NCBI GenBank assembly: GCA_011033025.1
Contig: WFMF01000122.1
Coordinates: 62,001 to 126,000 of the forward strand
DNA: 64,000 bases
Reading direction: 5' to 3'
Origin: Beroe forskalii
Taxonomy: Eukaryota > Ctenophora > Nuda > Beroida > Beroidae
Position 1 is the first letter of the stretch. The number at the start of each line of letters is the position of its first letter. The notes under the pieces were generated by a model, which made no database searches, was not told the origin of the DNA, and saw only the letters and a program-made list of their open reading frames with translations. The translations under genes and the position numbers were made by a program. This document shows, piece by piece, positions 1 to 11,488 of the stretch.

Positions 1-250
1 GGCTAGATGAGCGCCGTGAGCCCAATACGTGCAAAGAAGCCCCCTTAGGCGAAGGCAACAAAAAATTTGGGGTAGTTTTTTGGGCAACAAAAAAAGGAAT
101 AAAACCGATCAATAAGAGCTGCTAAACGATGATAATTTATTTATAGAATTAATAAGATCATAATTGAACCTTTCTCTTTTGATATTACAGCCCTGGCCCC
201 TGAGCTTGTCCGGTGTCCTTCCATAAAATACACTTATCATTGTCACGTGG

Positions 251-320
251 TGTTTTGAGATGGCGTCATAAGCTTAGCTCAAAATGGTGAGTTGGTGACG
301 GTGAACCGCCTTCGGTTGTC
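251..320 (+). mobile_element. CRE-palindrome element, 3' part
   Basis: TGGCGTCATAAGCTTAGCTC...GGTGAGTTGGTGACG...GAACCGCCT matches the inner and right parts of the family, with the CRE core mutated to GGCGTCA. Confidence 0.55.
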
Positions 321-622
321 TAGTGGTATTTGCAGGAATTTAATAGAGTATATTTTTCATAACATTCTGCCCAATACTCATAATCAACAATTTACATCGG
401 TGGTTTAAGATTTGGTATTTATTTCAATATAACATTTCAATTTTCGTAAGAGCCCCATTCACCTCTCATTATGTTGGCATAAAACAAGGTAGTTCTATGT
501 CATAAGTACACCATCCTAAACTGAAAAAACTCCAAACTGCTCATTTTATTTGAATACCATCTTTCTAAAAGCCTACAATCCAGCTGTGTGGTCACACGGG
601 ATGTAAATGCTATCCGTATTAG

Positions 623-864
623 TTCCTGATCCCACCAGCACCCAACCTCAGCTGGACCACTCGTCTCAACTGGACAACTCGTCTCAACTGGACCACTCGT
701 CTCAGCTGGACCAATCGTCTCAGCTGGACCACTCGTCTCAGCTGGACCAATCGTCACAGCTGGACCATTCGTCTCAGCTGGATCACTTTCCCGAGGTGGA
801 TCACTCCCACATCCAGGAGTTGGATCCGATCAGCGATGAGGCAGAAAGAATGCTCCCCATCAAG
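623..864 (+). CDS. Putative linker exon with hexapeptide repeat (QLDHSS)n
   Basis: An open stretch that encodes about eight copies of a Q-L-D-H/N/Q-S-S hexapeptide from an 18-bp tandem repeat (about 650-795), followed by an acidic tail ending ERMLPIK. An AG acceptor lies just before 623. The only sensible end is AAG|GCAAGA, a GC-type donor at 865, leaving phase 0. This matches a linker exon that starts at about 3021. It is placed in the Rab gene because it lies upstream on the same strand with compatible phase. It could instead be non-coding minisatellite. The open frame on the opposite strand over the same repeat is a shadow. Confidence 0.45.
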
Positions 865-3800
865 GCAAGATATCTTAAACCCCTGTAGTCTTTACTCTTT
901 ACAGAACTGCCACAATTCGATCAGAATTCAGATTATTTGCCAACATAATTATTTCGAATTTATAGTAGTGCTTTCTGACTTATATTTGCCCAACTTGACA
1001 AATGCGTCATCAAATTTCGATTTTTCTAGTTTTAACAAATATCATGATCAGTCCAGATTGCAATCGAGTGTGCAATCAAGCGGTAATTGAAATAGGAGTT
1101 CTAGCACTATCCAAAATTGATTTCATTAGCCCAATACTTTCTGAGGAACCACTTTTTGCATTTGAATTTAATAGAATTGACTATTTTAGATGATGTAGGA
1201 CACGGGAATTGAGTTGCAGGATAAATGAATTTCCCAAATTTTCTTGATCTGAACATGAATCAATCTGTATTCAATCTCCGTTAGTTCTCTGTAAATCAGT
1301 ACTTGTTGCTTTGATGAATGAATCAAAAGTAGGTACGTGGTGTATTCGGGAGAAGAAAACAATAAAATTATATCCCTGACATTCGAAAATTGTTGGCGAA
1401 GGCCGAAGATGAATTTTCTCTGCAAATGCTATTTTGGCGCCATGTCGATGTAATACTAATAGCATAATGCTGCAGGTTTTGATCCCCTAGTAAGGTTGAG
1501 ATAATGATCGACAGAGTCCTTGGCCCTCGGTATTGAGCGAATATTTAACCGCGCGTACGAGAAATAGGCGGGTAGGATGACGTCATTATCACATCATGAT
1601 GTAGTGAGTTAATGACATTGAACCGCTTTTTGCTCGTGTGGGGCGTTAAAGGTTCTACCGAAGACTCGGACTCGGTCACAAAAGCTGCCCTCGGTCGATC
1701 ATTGCTTATCACTAGATAATATGCCTCAATGTGAATTATAGCTAAGTATTGTAATATTATCCACTGTAACATTTAGCTGTCACTTACTGACACACGACAA
1801 TGCCATTCGATGGTAGATACTAGATTCCATTGTTCATTCCAGCTCCGGCAACCCTACGACATGTGACCCTCAGATATAGCTGGCGGATAAATTTCATCGG
1901 ATCCCCTGATTGAAAGCTATGAATATCCTTGCTTTAGTATACTATCGAGAATGGAATATGCATGATCTTGGTGGATTTATATCTAACAGTGATAGATACA
2001 CGAAAATGCTGTTTTCATCACACTCTATACCTATCTCTCTCTTGACCAAGACGTACTCATTATGCCTTATCCATTCGAGCGCTATTTACACACATAGAAT
2101 ATCATATCAGAGATCTGCTGCCCACTAAAGCAAAATATTTAATATTCAAACATAACCAAAACACTTATCTTAATGCCTTAGATCTGCCTGAGTTTACCCA
2201 GGTTAGGAGAGATCACTAACCAGTCACTCTATTTCACTGATCAGTCACTCTATTTCACACACAGCGGCCTATATACTTTATAATCGCCGGAGGTACTTGG
2301 TAAATGGTAATCGGCCGATTTATTATACGAGCCACCAGCTGCTCCTTTACAAAACACTTCGCCCAACTCCCTGCCTTATACCGAGAGAAGAGGAGGGTGT
2401 TTATACCAAATCCCTGCATTTTACATAATACCTCTTCCTCCCTAACGCTTGATGATGCTCAGTTACCTTTGTATTCCTGACATCTTACGAGAAATGATTT
2501 GCTAAGTAGTATCATCCCACTTTGTTGTTGTTGTTATACACACACATCGTACCAACCCTCCTTTGCCTCGCTCTGTATGCTTCTCTTCTTGTAAAATATA
2601 GTACAGTTTATATGTTATTATCGCACCTGGATCCTCCTGCCTTATCTTTTCTGAAGTGTAAAATCTAGGTCCCTGGCAAATATAAAGACCGAGAAAAAGA
2701 GAAAATATAGAAGTGTGATTATCTACACCCGGGAGTATTTACCTAATTTTCGTCTGGTTTTTATATATAGATCCAGCACCTCTCTGACTATACGTCACTG
2801 GGCTAACCTGCTACTCAGTAACCTGATTCTGGCTATTAGTAACAACTGTGTGATATAGAGATTATATTTTCGCTTTGATTCACATTCCCGCATCTTTATC
2901 TTTTTCTTCTACCTGTACATGATCATGGCTCGTTTTACCTGCTCAAAGACTCAAAGATTCAGCTGTCGGTACGAATAAATCTTTCCTTGTGTTTGGACTT
3001 GTGCTCCTGTTCAAAGGAAGGAAGTGGAAGTTATGTTACGAAATAAAAAGTATTTGACGGACCCGGAATCTCGACAAACCAGCGCCCCATTAGACGAAGT
3101 CCCCGCCTTCTCATTTCACCCGGATGATGACGTAGTATCTGAAGGTGGCGATGAAAACAGTCCGTCCTCCGTAGGTTTTCCTGGCAGTGCGAGGAATGGC
3201 TTAACCAGAACCTCGGGGCCAGCAATGGCGGGAGTTTTCTTGACATAAGAATGGAGAAGAAACTGTGGAAGAGCCTGGATGACTTGGCAGCTGCTGGAGT
3301 TGATGATGAATACAATAGGAGAAGAAGTGGTCATTTGAGGAGGAAATGTCACTTTGGGAGCGAGGAAGACGGCAGTTTCAGGAACCGGTCTCTGGCCTTC
3401 TCCTTCGGGAATAAGACGGTTTTCACTCAAAGGAAGGATTTCTTGGCAGATGTCCCAAAGCGAGCTACCAGAGTTAGTCAACACACTGTATTTTGTACTG
3501 CCATATATGATTCTGATTACTTGTATTCACATCAAACATCTCAGGTGTTTCTAAAAGATGTTTGAAATCTCTACATTTGGGTATTGACCATGTAATACTT
3601 AAAATTCCTGCCAAGATAAATTGCGTTTGCGATGTGACTCTTCATGCAAGGCAGACGTTATTACTTTATTAATTCATACTCATCACTCAAAGCCAAATAT
3701 ATCTTATTTATTTTCAAATTTGATAATATACAGACCGTTATGTCATATTTTTATAGAGCATAACTAAAAGCAGTAAATTCTGCTTCAATCAAGCGTGTTT

Positions 3801-6800
3801 GATCGATCAAAGGAGCAGCCTAATAAGGATATTGGCAAGAATTTATTTACGATATTAAAGCGCTTTCAGTCAACAAATTCAATATCTTTGTGTTTTCTAA
3901 TAGCTCAATTTATTCTTGACTTGAGTGATGTTACTTGATTTTTAGTGCCCATTTGGAGCTCGAAATGCTGCAAAATTAAACTTCAATTACTTCAAGAGTA
4001 GATTTATCGGTTTATTATGGGTGGAATAAGAATATTGGATTGGATAACTTTGCAAACCACATGAAATTCAATATTCTGTTTTGGTAATCCATTTTTAATC
4101 ATATTTTACCAATATTTTTCATGAAGCTCACTCACGCCTTCTCCTAATTCGTATATTTTGTTAACTCTATGTTCCAAATCATCTCTTCCAACACTGACGA
4201 ATTGGCATCTCAGTAACAAAAAGCAATCAAAATCACTTGCTTTAATACCCGTCTGAACGTGTCTTGAATTTATTCCTGATTTGTACCGCTTTTTATAATC
4301 TATAGATGGCATTTGAGTTTTAATACTGTACAGTTCTGATGGATCTCTTCAACACTTCACCCTCTTGCCACAAACGTGGGCCTATGTGAACTAAAAAGAG
4401 CTCCAATGTTAATCTCAAAGCGACAAAGAGAAATCTTATGACGCAGTCGAAAGTCATTAAATGTGGATTTAATGAAATATATGTGTTCCCTCGGTGAATC
4501 TTGAACTTTCTGAGACTTCATGATTCACCTGAGATTTTGTGGTTTTAAATAAAACCCTCTAATAACTAATCAAACCTGATGTATTGTAATCTATCAAAAA
4601 TTCCTCGTATCCCTAATAAGGCCAAATACGATCCATAATTCAGCCTCAAATTCTCACGAAATACTCAAAGTTAGAATTTGGGACATACAAGTTCTGATGT
4701 TTGCTCAAATTAAATATTTAGTGGAAGGGTGACCACCGAGTTAAATTGCTATTTTATACGTTATCGCCGTTATAGAATACATAGACATTAGACACGCACC
4801 TTTCGGTCCATTTTGGAATACTTCCCGAGGGTGTAGCTCGAGGGATGTTTATTATATCTGGTTTAGACCCGCAGTCCGAAGGGTGTAAAACAATGTCCAA
4901 TATGGACTCGATCAGGAAAGCTTCTATGCAATACCAACACCGATTAAAACGTCAGGGGTTTCCATAAATTGGCAGAGCTCCTTATGTTTCGGTTCGCTCG
5001 GCATGAGCATTACACTTAATTTTATGCTTCCATTTTAATAAATGTAAGTTTGACCTTTTTACTAACCCATGGTCTTTCAGGAAGCGCCACAGTTCGGTCC
5101 TCACAAGGTGATCCTGGTGGGAGACAGCGGGGTGGGGAAGAGCAGTTTCATGTTGCGGCTCTGTGATGATGCTTTCAACGAGAAGATGAACCCCAGCTTC
5201 GGTGAGTTTTATGTGGTTTGAAAGATGAACCATAGCTTCAGATGTGATTTGAATGTTTTGCGTAATGAATCTTGACGCCATGTTTTGCAATTTGGCTTAT
5301 GTAGGAACTGCCCTTCCTACTCTCCATTTTATTGAACAAAACATCCAAGCTTGCTGTCCTGTGTCCAATGTACATTTGCCATTTACAGTGTACTCATTGT
5401 CTTGCAATTCACATCAATTTACTGTACACCCTAGTGTATTACTTGAATACATACATTAATTTGCTGCGCATTACTCACTGTCCACATTTGCCACTAAACA
5501 TCCCTCCTCCTCGACAGGACTCGACTTCAAGACGAAGGTCATCCCGGTAAACGGGACGGAGGAAAGCATCCAGATCTGGGACACAGCTGGACAGGAACGG
5601 TTCCGGTCCATCACGCAGAGTTATTTCCGGAAAGTGGACGGGATTATTCTGGTGTACGACATTACGCACGAGGAAAGCTTCCTTAACCTGCAGAGCTGGG
5701 TCTCCTGCATACAGGTACTTACGTGGTTGATGGTGAACTGACTACTGACATGGTGTACTGACATGGTGTACTCTGTACACTGTACTGACATGTGGTTTAC
5801 TGACATTGTGTACTCTCTACACTGTGCCACTGTACTTACATGGTGTACTTACATGTTGTGATGACATGGTGTACACTGTACTGACAGTGACATATGGTTT
5901 ATGGTTAGATAGTGGAGTAATTAATGCATCATTATAAACCTAAAGTGAAGTGTAAGGTGCGATAAATAATCTCATAAATTATGAAAATCTTTAACTCCGC
6001 TTTAATTTTCATTCAATCGGGTAGGTTTGATGATTCTGAGTTTCCCTGACTTTTAAGAAGTTATCGAATGAATTCAGCTTCTTCAGAACTGATCCATCGC
6101 GACCAGCAATAGATTGAATCCGTCCCATGACAAAGTCGCTTGCTTCTTGACATCATTGTTTGTCAAAATACCATTGATGTTGTCTATTACCCCATCAAAG
6201 AAATTCTTCTACCCATTATCAAAGCTATATTTAATAGCGACATCTTTGATCTGCACTATGTCATTATTACGGCTGGTTAAGACGGTTGTTTTAAACGTGA
6301 CAGCACACAATAATGTCCATTGTATTGAGATCTTTGTGATCCAGGTTACGTTATGAGTTATGACATAATCCAGTCGTGTAATCAAAAGTACATGCTCTCA
6401 AGTGGTTTTGGATTCCATTCTCAAAAAAAAGCCCTTGTAATTCTGAAAATTAAGAAATCTGAAAGTTATTGTCAAAGCGACCTACCTCACACACCACCAT
6501 TGATAATTGCGCGATTCCAATCTTTCGTCTTAAATACTTAAATAGTAATAATTTAAATCCGCTCAAATCTTAAGATTCAGTCTACACTATGGTGGTTTGG
6601 TGGTTCATGCACCTCTTAGTTTAATAAACGCCTTGTAACTCTAGACGCGAAAATGTGCCCTAGAATAAGTACCTAAACTGTGCTCTATCATGAATGCTTG
6701 AAAATATGACTATTCACAAATCGTTTCTATTAAATTGCGTCTAGATTCTAGGATTCGGGGTTAAAGTTTTCGATGGTTAAAATTCAAATGATCTAAACGG

Positions 6801-8074
6801 TCTAATATCTTATGCCTACTAAACCTTCAAAGTTCAAATTCCTAAAATTAGAGTAAGGTGTCGAAATGCTCAAATCATTATGTTTAGTTCAAGGCTTTCA
6901 AAACGATTTCAACCTGTTTATTCTTAAAGGGTAAGGTAAGGTAAGGTATATTTACAATCTTATTACATCAAATATTGTAATGTCAGATCGTTAGGTAATC
7001 AAAGAGATTACCTAAAAAAGAATTTGAAAAAAAAATGATAAAAACGCCCATCAACGTCCAACATCCCCTCCAAATATAAAGTGGTACGAATGAAAGGTAG
7101 CTTTCAAAAGGAATGCCTACTCATAAAATTGCAAAGTGCAAATCTCTAAAATTCCCTATCTTGGACATTAGAAAGTCTTAAAGATCATTATTATTCACCT
7201 CCCCCATCTTCAGGAATCAGGGCAACTCACCGCTCCCATCACTATCGTGGGTAATAAGCTGGACTTGGAGCACTTACGGTGCGTAACGAGGGAGATGGCT
7301 ACTGAACTAGCTGATGTGAGTAGTACCTTCGGGACATTGCCGACTACCTATGTGTCTCCCCTTAAAGAGGGCCCGGCCTCCTTGGCTTTTAAGAGCTCCC
7401 ATATAGAAAATCTTAGGGGGCTTGGCTCTTCCATGGATTTTTCCGAAATCTGAGCATTTAGGTGACACATTCATCAGCAATTCCGTGATCAGTGAGTATG
7501 ATTTTCTTGGAAGTTGTTGGCAAATATTAGGGCCCACTTCCCTTAATTAAACTGGTCATCAGTTTGGCATGAAATTAGAATGAAATACCGTCACAAGTGT
7601 TCTTTCATACGACAGTATTTGTCTCGCACACTCTGTCGCCAACTGTGGGGTATTAACCGTAGGGTTCTGTCAGTGCCCTCACTTCCTTCCACACATTATC
7701 ATATTTTATCGTAGGTTGTTTACGTTTCCAATTCACGCTCAACTTGTCAATGTGGGGAAGGAAGTAGTTAACATTTGTCGCACACCATTAAATATGATGT
7801 TGATATAATAGTGGATGATGTTTATAATGATGGTGGATTGATGTCACTTTCTGTTGACGACATCATTCCCATTCTTCAGTTCTACGAAGCTGAATTCGTG
7901 GAGGTGAGTGCTAAGAACGGTAAGAACATTAACGAGGTGGGCTACGAACTCGTTCGGAAGCTGGTGGAACAGCGGAATATCAACAGTCAGCACGCCGCTG
8001 AACTGCCCTTCCCCGTCGCCAGACCCTCCTCTTCGGACTGCACCGAGACCTCCTGCTCCTGCGTTATCCTGTGA
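623..8074 (+). CDS. RASEF: Large Rab-type GTPase gene (RASEF/CRACR2A/Rab44 class), 5'-partial
   Basis: Seen exons: 623-864, about 3021-3472 (containing a 17-nt anomaly), 5081-5201, 5518-5714, 7214-7315 and 7880-8074. The last four join in phase into a complete Rab domain with G1 GDSGVGKS, G3 WDTAGQERF, G4 NKLD and G5 SAK. The stretch RSITQSYFRKVDGI and the KSSFMLRLC after G1 resemble the C-terminal Rab domain of RASEF (Rab45) and its relatives CRACR2A-L and Rab44. Those proteins carry N-terminal EF-hands and a coiled coil. Here the Rab domain follows a long, low-complexity linker with no start codon close by, which fits the same architecture, but no EF-hand is visible in the window. The C terminus is CSCVIL, a CaaX box ending in Leu, which predicts geranylgeranylation and membrane attachment. 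Family knowledge suggests a role in vesicle traffic. The choice of RASEF over its relatives is an inference. Confidence 0.8.
865..3020 (+). other. Putative intron, nothing coding recognised
   Basis: AT-rich sequence between the two linker exons. It holds one full copy of the CRE-palindrome element (about 1545-1650). All open frames are short and lack domain-like composition. An exon could be missed here. Confidence 0.35.
1545..1650 (+). mobile_element. CRE-palindrome element, full length
   Basis: Left end TTAACCGCGCGTACGAGAAAT, then AGGCGGGTAGGATGACGTCATTATC, GTAGTGAGTTAATGACATTGAACCGC and an inverted right end ...CACGAG...TTAA. An intact TGACGTCA is present. Confidence 0.75.
3021..3472 (+). 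CDS. Linker exon(s) of the large Rab gene, with a frame break at 3171-3187
   Basis: The frame starting at about 3021 reads EVEVMLRNKKYLTDPESRQ and runs acidic to ...DENSPSS at 3170. A second frame, offset by 17 nt, runs from 3188 (CEEWLNQNLG) through MEKKLWKSLDDLAAAGVDDE to KRATR at 3472. It ends at the donor GTTAGT in phase 0, matching the Rab exon at 5081. Both halves look like real coding sequence, with charged, soluble linker composition. The 17 nt between them begin GTAGGT and end CCTGGCAG. Possible explanations are two abutting alternative exon ends, an insertion, an assembly error or a micro-intron. The exon start is uncertain because the acceptor before it is weak. Confidence 0.5.
3473..5080 (+). 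other. Intron of the large Rab gene
   Basis: AT-rich sequence from the GTTAGT donor to the polypyrimidine acceptor GGTCTTTCAG at 5071-5080. No other exon or repeat stood out. Confidence 0.5.
5081..5201 (+). CDS. RASEF: Rab exon: P-loop (G1) and start of switch I
   Basis: The acceptor GGTCTTTCAG precedes EAPQFGPHKVILVGDSGVGK, which gives the first beta strand and the P-loop GDSGVGKS. KSSFMLRLCDDAFNEKMNPSF follows in the same frame, and the exon ends at G|GTGAGT in phase 1. Switch I has Ser where most Rabs have the Mg-binding Thr. Confidence 0.92.
5202..5517 (+). other. Intron of the large Rab gene
   Basis: Phase-1 intron between the G1 and G3 exons. It runs from a GTGAGT donor to a CTCCTCCTCGACAG acceptor. 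Nothing else was recognised in it. Confidence 0.85.
5518..5714 (+). CDS. RASEF: Rab exon: switch I end, G3 WDTAGQERF, interswitch
   Basis: Completes the glycine after PSF to give GLDFKTKV, then ESIQIWDTAGQERFRSITQS and YFRKVDGIILVYDITHEESF, ending SWVSCIQ|GTACTT in phase 0. The catalytic Gln of DTAGQ is intact, so the GTPase should be hydrolysis-competent. Confidence 0.93.
5715..7213 (+). other. Intron with degenerate GTACTGACATGGT repeats at its 5' end
   Basis: The first ~180 bp (to about 5890) are a variable-period repeat of GTACTGACATGGT-like units. Several copies resemble the real donor GTACTTACGTGG. A short GGTAA run follows at about 6931-6947. The rest is AT-rich with no recognised exon. 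Confidence 0.7.
7214..7315 (+). CDS. RASEF: Rab exon: G4 NKLD
   Basis: Acceptor CTTCAG, then ESGQLTAPITIVGNKLDLEH and LRCVTREMATELAD|GTGAGT, phase 0 at both ends. NKLD gives guanine specificity. Confidence 0.92.
7316..7879 (+). other. Intron of the large Rab gene
   Basis: Phase-0 intron between the G4 and G5 exons, from GTGAGT to CCCATTCTTCAG. Nothing else was recognised. Confidence 0.8.
7880..8074 (+). CDS. RASEF: Rab terminal exon: G5 SAK and CaaX box
   Basis: FYEAEFVEVSAKNGKNINEV holds G5 (SAK). The last Rab helix and a Ser-rich tail follow, ending CSCVIL and TGA at 8072-8074. RASEF- and CRACR2A-type Rabs that I know end in a double cysteine near the C terminus. This one has CVIL, a CaaL box. 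Confidence 0.93.
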   Translation, partial: FYEAEFVEVSAKNGKNINEVGYELVRKLVEQRNINSQHAAELPFPVARPSSSDCTETSCSCVIL

Positions 8075-8569
8075 CATGGTCACGTGACACATGATATCAC
8101 GCGCTGCAGCTCACGCAGCGCGCGGCTCATTTAAATTGTGCACGTGGCGCTTAATATACTCACGATGGAGTGAAATTGTGGAACGAAGACTGAGCTTCAA
8201 GATCGATTTGATTTGTAAATTTGAACTGTAGCAGTTGATTTGAGTAAAAATGGTTTGCCATGAGATGAAATCTAGGAAAAGTCAGTTATATAAACAGTAT
8301 AAACTGCAAATATAGACATTGACATTGATACTTATCAAACAATACTGTACTAAAAGAATGATTAATTAGATTCCGAGCAACATTTCTATGTTCAATTCAA
8401 TGGATAAGTGAGTTTTGTTTAATCTATCTAAATGCACCGCTTTATAATGAACCATGTATGATCGTTTTCACTTTTCATCTGTTGATTTTTATTGATTAAT
8501 TATATTTTGACTTGTTAAATTTTATGTGGTTAAATGAAAAATAACAATTGCAACCTTATAAGACGTTAA

Positions 8570-8575
8570 AATAAA
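8570..8575 (+). terminator. Probable poly(A) signal of the large Rab gene
   Basis: AATAAA about 500 bp after the stop codon, followed by GTGT/GTTT-rich sequence (8576-8600) suitable for cleavage-factor binding. It would give a ~0.5 kb 3' UTR. Confidence 0.45.
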
Positions 8576-8599
8576 TGTGTTCGATTGATAACGTGTTTA

Positions 8600-11265
8600 A
8601 TCATTGTCGCATAACCTGATGCATATATTGGTATATTTAAGCTACCTTGTCGGCTCTTATTTAACCAAATGGTCCAGAGGGCCATTAAATTAAAAGGCCA
8701 GTTAAAAACAATTTTTTATACGTGCCATGTCATTAACATGACCGTATTTCGAGTTGAACTCATCAAACGCAATTGTGGAAGCAGTAATTTCGCTTCATTT
8801 AATATCGAGGAAATATCAAGATTTTGTTAAAAGTTCGGTGGATGTTGGAAATTTTAGTCCAAAGTGTCGGTTTGATGGCTCACAAATAATACGATTTTCG
8901 GTCATCAATGGTCTTGGGCTGGTTAAATAAAGGCCGATAAGGAAATTGATTTACTATAGGTTGATAACTGTTATCAGTGACCTATTATAGATGTAAATAG
9001 TTGTAGTACTAGTAGTATTTTTTGAAACTTTTTAAATAATATTAATTGATATATTCAAGTTCAATACAATATTTAATGTTACAAGCACTTATCATATTAT
9101 GATTCATAACTATATTAATGGATGTTGAGATTGATTGCACTTGAATTTGACGATGTTTGTTATTTATATTAATTGGGTACTTTTCATTTCGTTGACATGA
9201 TTGTGGGATTGCTTGAAAATTAGTAATTACTATCAAAACTTTTATGTTTAAATTTAAGGGTCTATTTTCATGTTGATTAGATGTATTGGTATTTCTCTAG
9301 AGCTAATAAATGAATTTCCATACGTCATACTGATCTGTTTAGTGATATGATTTGGCTGAAAATTCATTTCATTGATAATTGTAATTATTTTAATTGATTG
9401 ATTAATTGCTCTGTAAACTGTGCCGCTGTAACTGGATTTTCTGGCTCGTGCTTGGCGGGCGTAGGACCCCGAAATGGTCATGACGTTGACCAATCAGAGC
9501 GAGAGTTTATGGTCAACGCACGCTGATTGGTTGATGGCAAATGGACCTGTGGGTTATCATAGCTTATAGTTATACGCCTTCGATAATGAGGATGGTTCAC
9601 ATATCATTACGTACCTATATAGGTGTATGGGTATACTACAAACATAACAAAATACTGTATTCGATTTTCTAATTCAAGGATTGACATATTATCATTACGT
9701 ACATATCGTGATAAAGGGGGAGGAAAGGGGGCTACAATTACGTTACACGGTATTCTTTTTCTAATAAACGCAAATATTGTATTTGTAAACATTAATATTT
9801 AGGGGATCGGGAGGCCAAATCAGCCAAAGATTGAAGTTAGATATGTGAACTGCCTCTTATCATGGTTTGATCCACGTCCTTATTAGCTTATTATAGAGAA
9901 TTCAAATATTAGATTTAGATTCTTAGAGGTATGTTTTAAAAGCGAGAGACTGATCCGACTTTGATAATGAATTTGATGTATGATCATATGGGGTTTGTTA
10001 TCTGAATTTTTTCCCTCCCCATTGGCCTTTTTGTGTATACAAAAAGGCAAATGAGAGGGTTGGCAGAGATCGTGGTCTGGGAGGGTGAGAAATAGGATAT
10101 GTGTATATCAGGTCCAGTTTTGCAATACAACTACTGTAATTTCTGGAAAGTGCCCGGATTGCTCCTTTATAATATCAGTCGCGAAAATGTCCCTCCGTCC
10201 CTCCGTCCGTCCCCCCCCCCCATATCACATACATCTTCAAAATAACGAATTTCTTAATTCATGGAGCTGTCGGTTGTCAAAAGTATAAATCTTATAGGTT
10301 GATCTGGCCCATCCGTGCCACATGCTCGAACTCCTAAATTATGATAAGTTCTAAATTTAATTAGACTGTTGAAGAATTCGTGTCTTATAAAGTTAAAATC
10401 TTAGGTGTGAGTTGGGTGGTGGATTTGAGGAAAAGGCTTCGGTTTTGTACTAGGTTTAGTACCAAACTGCAAAATTATTAGACTTTCTGCTGGATTCGAC
10501 TAAGTTTGAGAAATACTATTCGCTGTGAAAGACGAATATTGCTTTTTGGAACAAGAGACAGCATTGAAACAGAAAACAAAAGCACGAAATTTGAAAATCA
10601 TATAAAAAGTGATATCAACTTAGTATAAACATTCAAGAAAATACATCGCGTGAATAAACGGTTACACAATTTGATGTGAAACGTAAACCAATTCAACAAA
10701 ATGGCGCGAAATCTACAACGAACTGAGTACAACAACGAACGCGCGCGCAGGAATTTTAGAAGAAATGGCACGTGCCAATTCGTATTCTCGGTGGTTGCGC
10801 GCAGCACCCGCATCGGAACAAATACAATATTCATACTCAGAGTCTTACTCTTATTAATTTAAAACGACTGCGTTTTGTATTATCTTATTATGATGCTAAG
10901 GTTACATCAAGCACCGTGGGGGAGGGAAATTATAGCGCCTGCATACGGCCTACGGGAACTACAATAATTGTGTCGGTGCAGGCGCAATTCTTGTTGGGAT
11001 TTCATCAGCCAATGATTGCAAAAATCTCACGTATTTTCAGTTCATGACATTGACACATAAATGGTCATTTTTTTCAACTGCGAGATGAAGAATATTGTCA
11101 CTTGTCTTCTGCAAACCTTCCATGTTCCAGGTAAATTCGAGACAAATGTATCGGATTTGACACAATTTCGTATTTTTCGATTCTACATCAACTAGAAGAT
11201 TAGTTTTAGAGTTAGAAGACGAAAGTTTTACTTTTAATAAGGTAGGAACTCTTGTTAAGTGCTAT
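8600..11265. other. Intergenic, no gene recognised
   Basis: AT-rich with short random open frames only. Points of note are an inverted pair of CCAAT boxes near 9490-9540, a C-rich run at 10196-10222 and a CpG-rich patch at about 10738-10830 (GCGCGCGC, TTGCGCGCAG) that could be a promoter or repeat debris. Confidence 0.5.
9485..9540. promoter_or_regulatory. Inverted CCAAT-box pair
   Basis: GTTGACCAATCAGAGC and, about 30 bp on, ACGCTGATTGGTTGAT form an imperfect inverted repeat with a CCAAT box on each arm. It may be a regulatory site or part of a small foldback repeat. Confidence 0.35.
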
Positions 11266-11273
11266 TATGAGCG

Positions 11274-11488
11274 GGTAACTCGGTAAAACACCGACGCACA
11301 CTGAGGGCAACACCTCGGGCACATAGTGCCCTCAGTGTACACTTTACCTCAGTGTGTCCAGAGTTTTGTCCTCAGTGTGCCCTCGGTGTGCTTGAAGTTG
11401 ACCTCAGTGTGCCTTATGCCCTCAGTGTGCCTTCAGTGTGTCCGAGGTTTTGCCCTCAGTGTGCACGTCGGTGTTTTACCGAGTTACC
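11274..11488. mobile_element. 215-bp foldback MITE with ~46-bp TIRs and 8-bp target duplication
   Basis: The left end starts GGTAACTCGGTAAAACACCG. The right end is its near-perfect reverse complement, with one 2-bp gap and one mismatch over about 46 bp. Flanks are TATGAGCG (11266-11273) and TATGAGTG (11489-11496), an 8-bp duplication with one difference. The interior is a degenerate tandem of CCTCAGTGTG units. There is no coding capacity, so it is non-autonomous. An 8-bp duplication suggests hAT-type mobilisation. Confidence 0.8.

Noticed and set aside
500-757. Minus-strand frame with GPAETS repeats
   Set aside because: Opposite-strand shadow of the 18-bp QLDHSS repeat.
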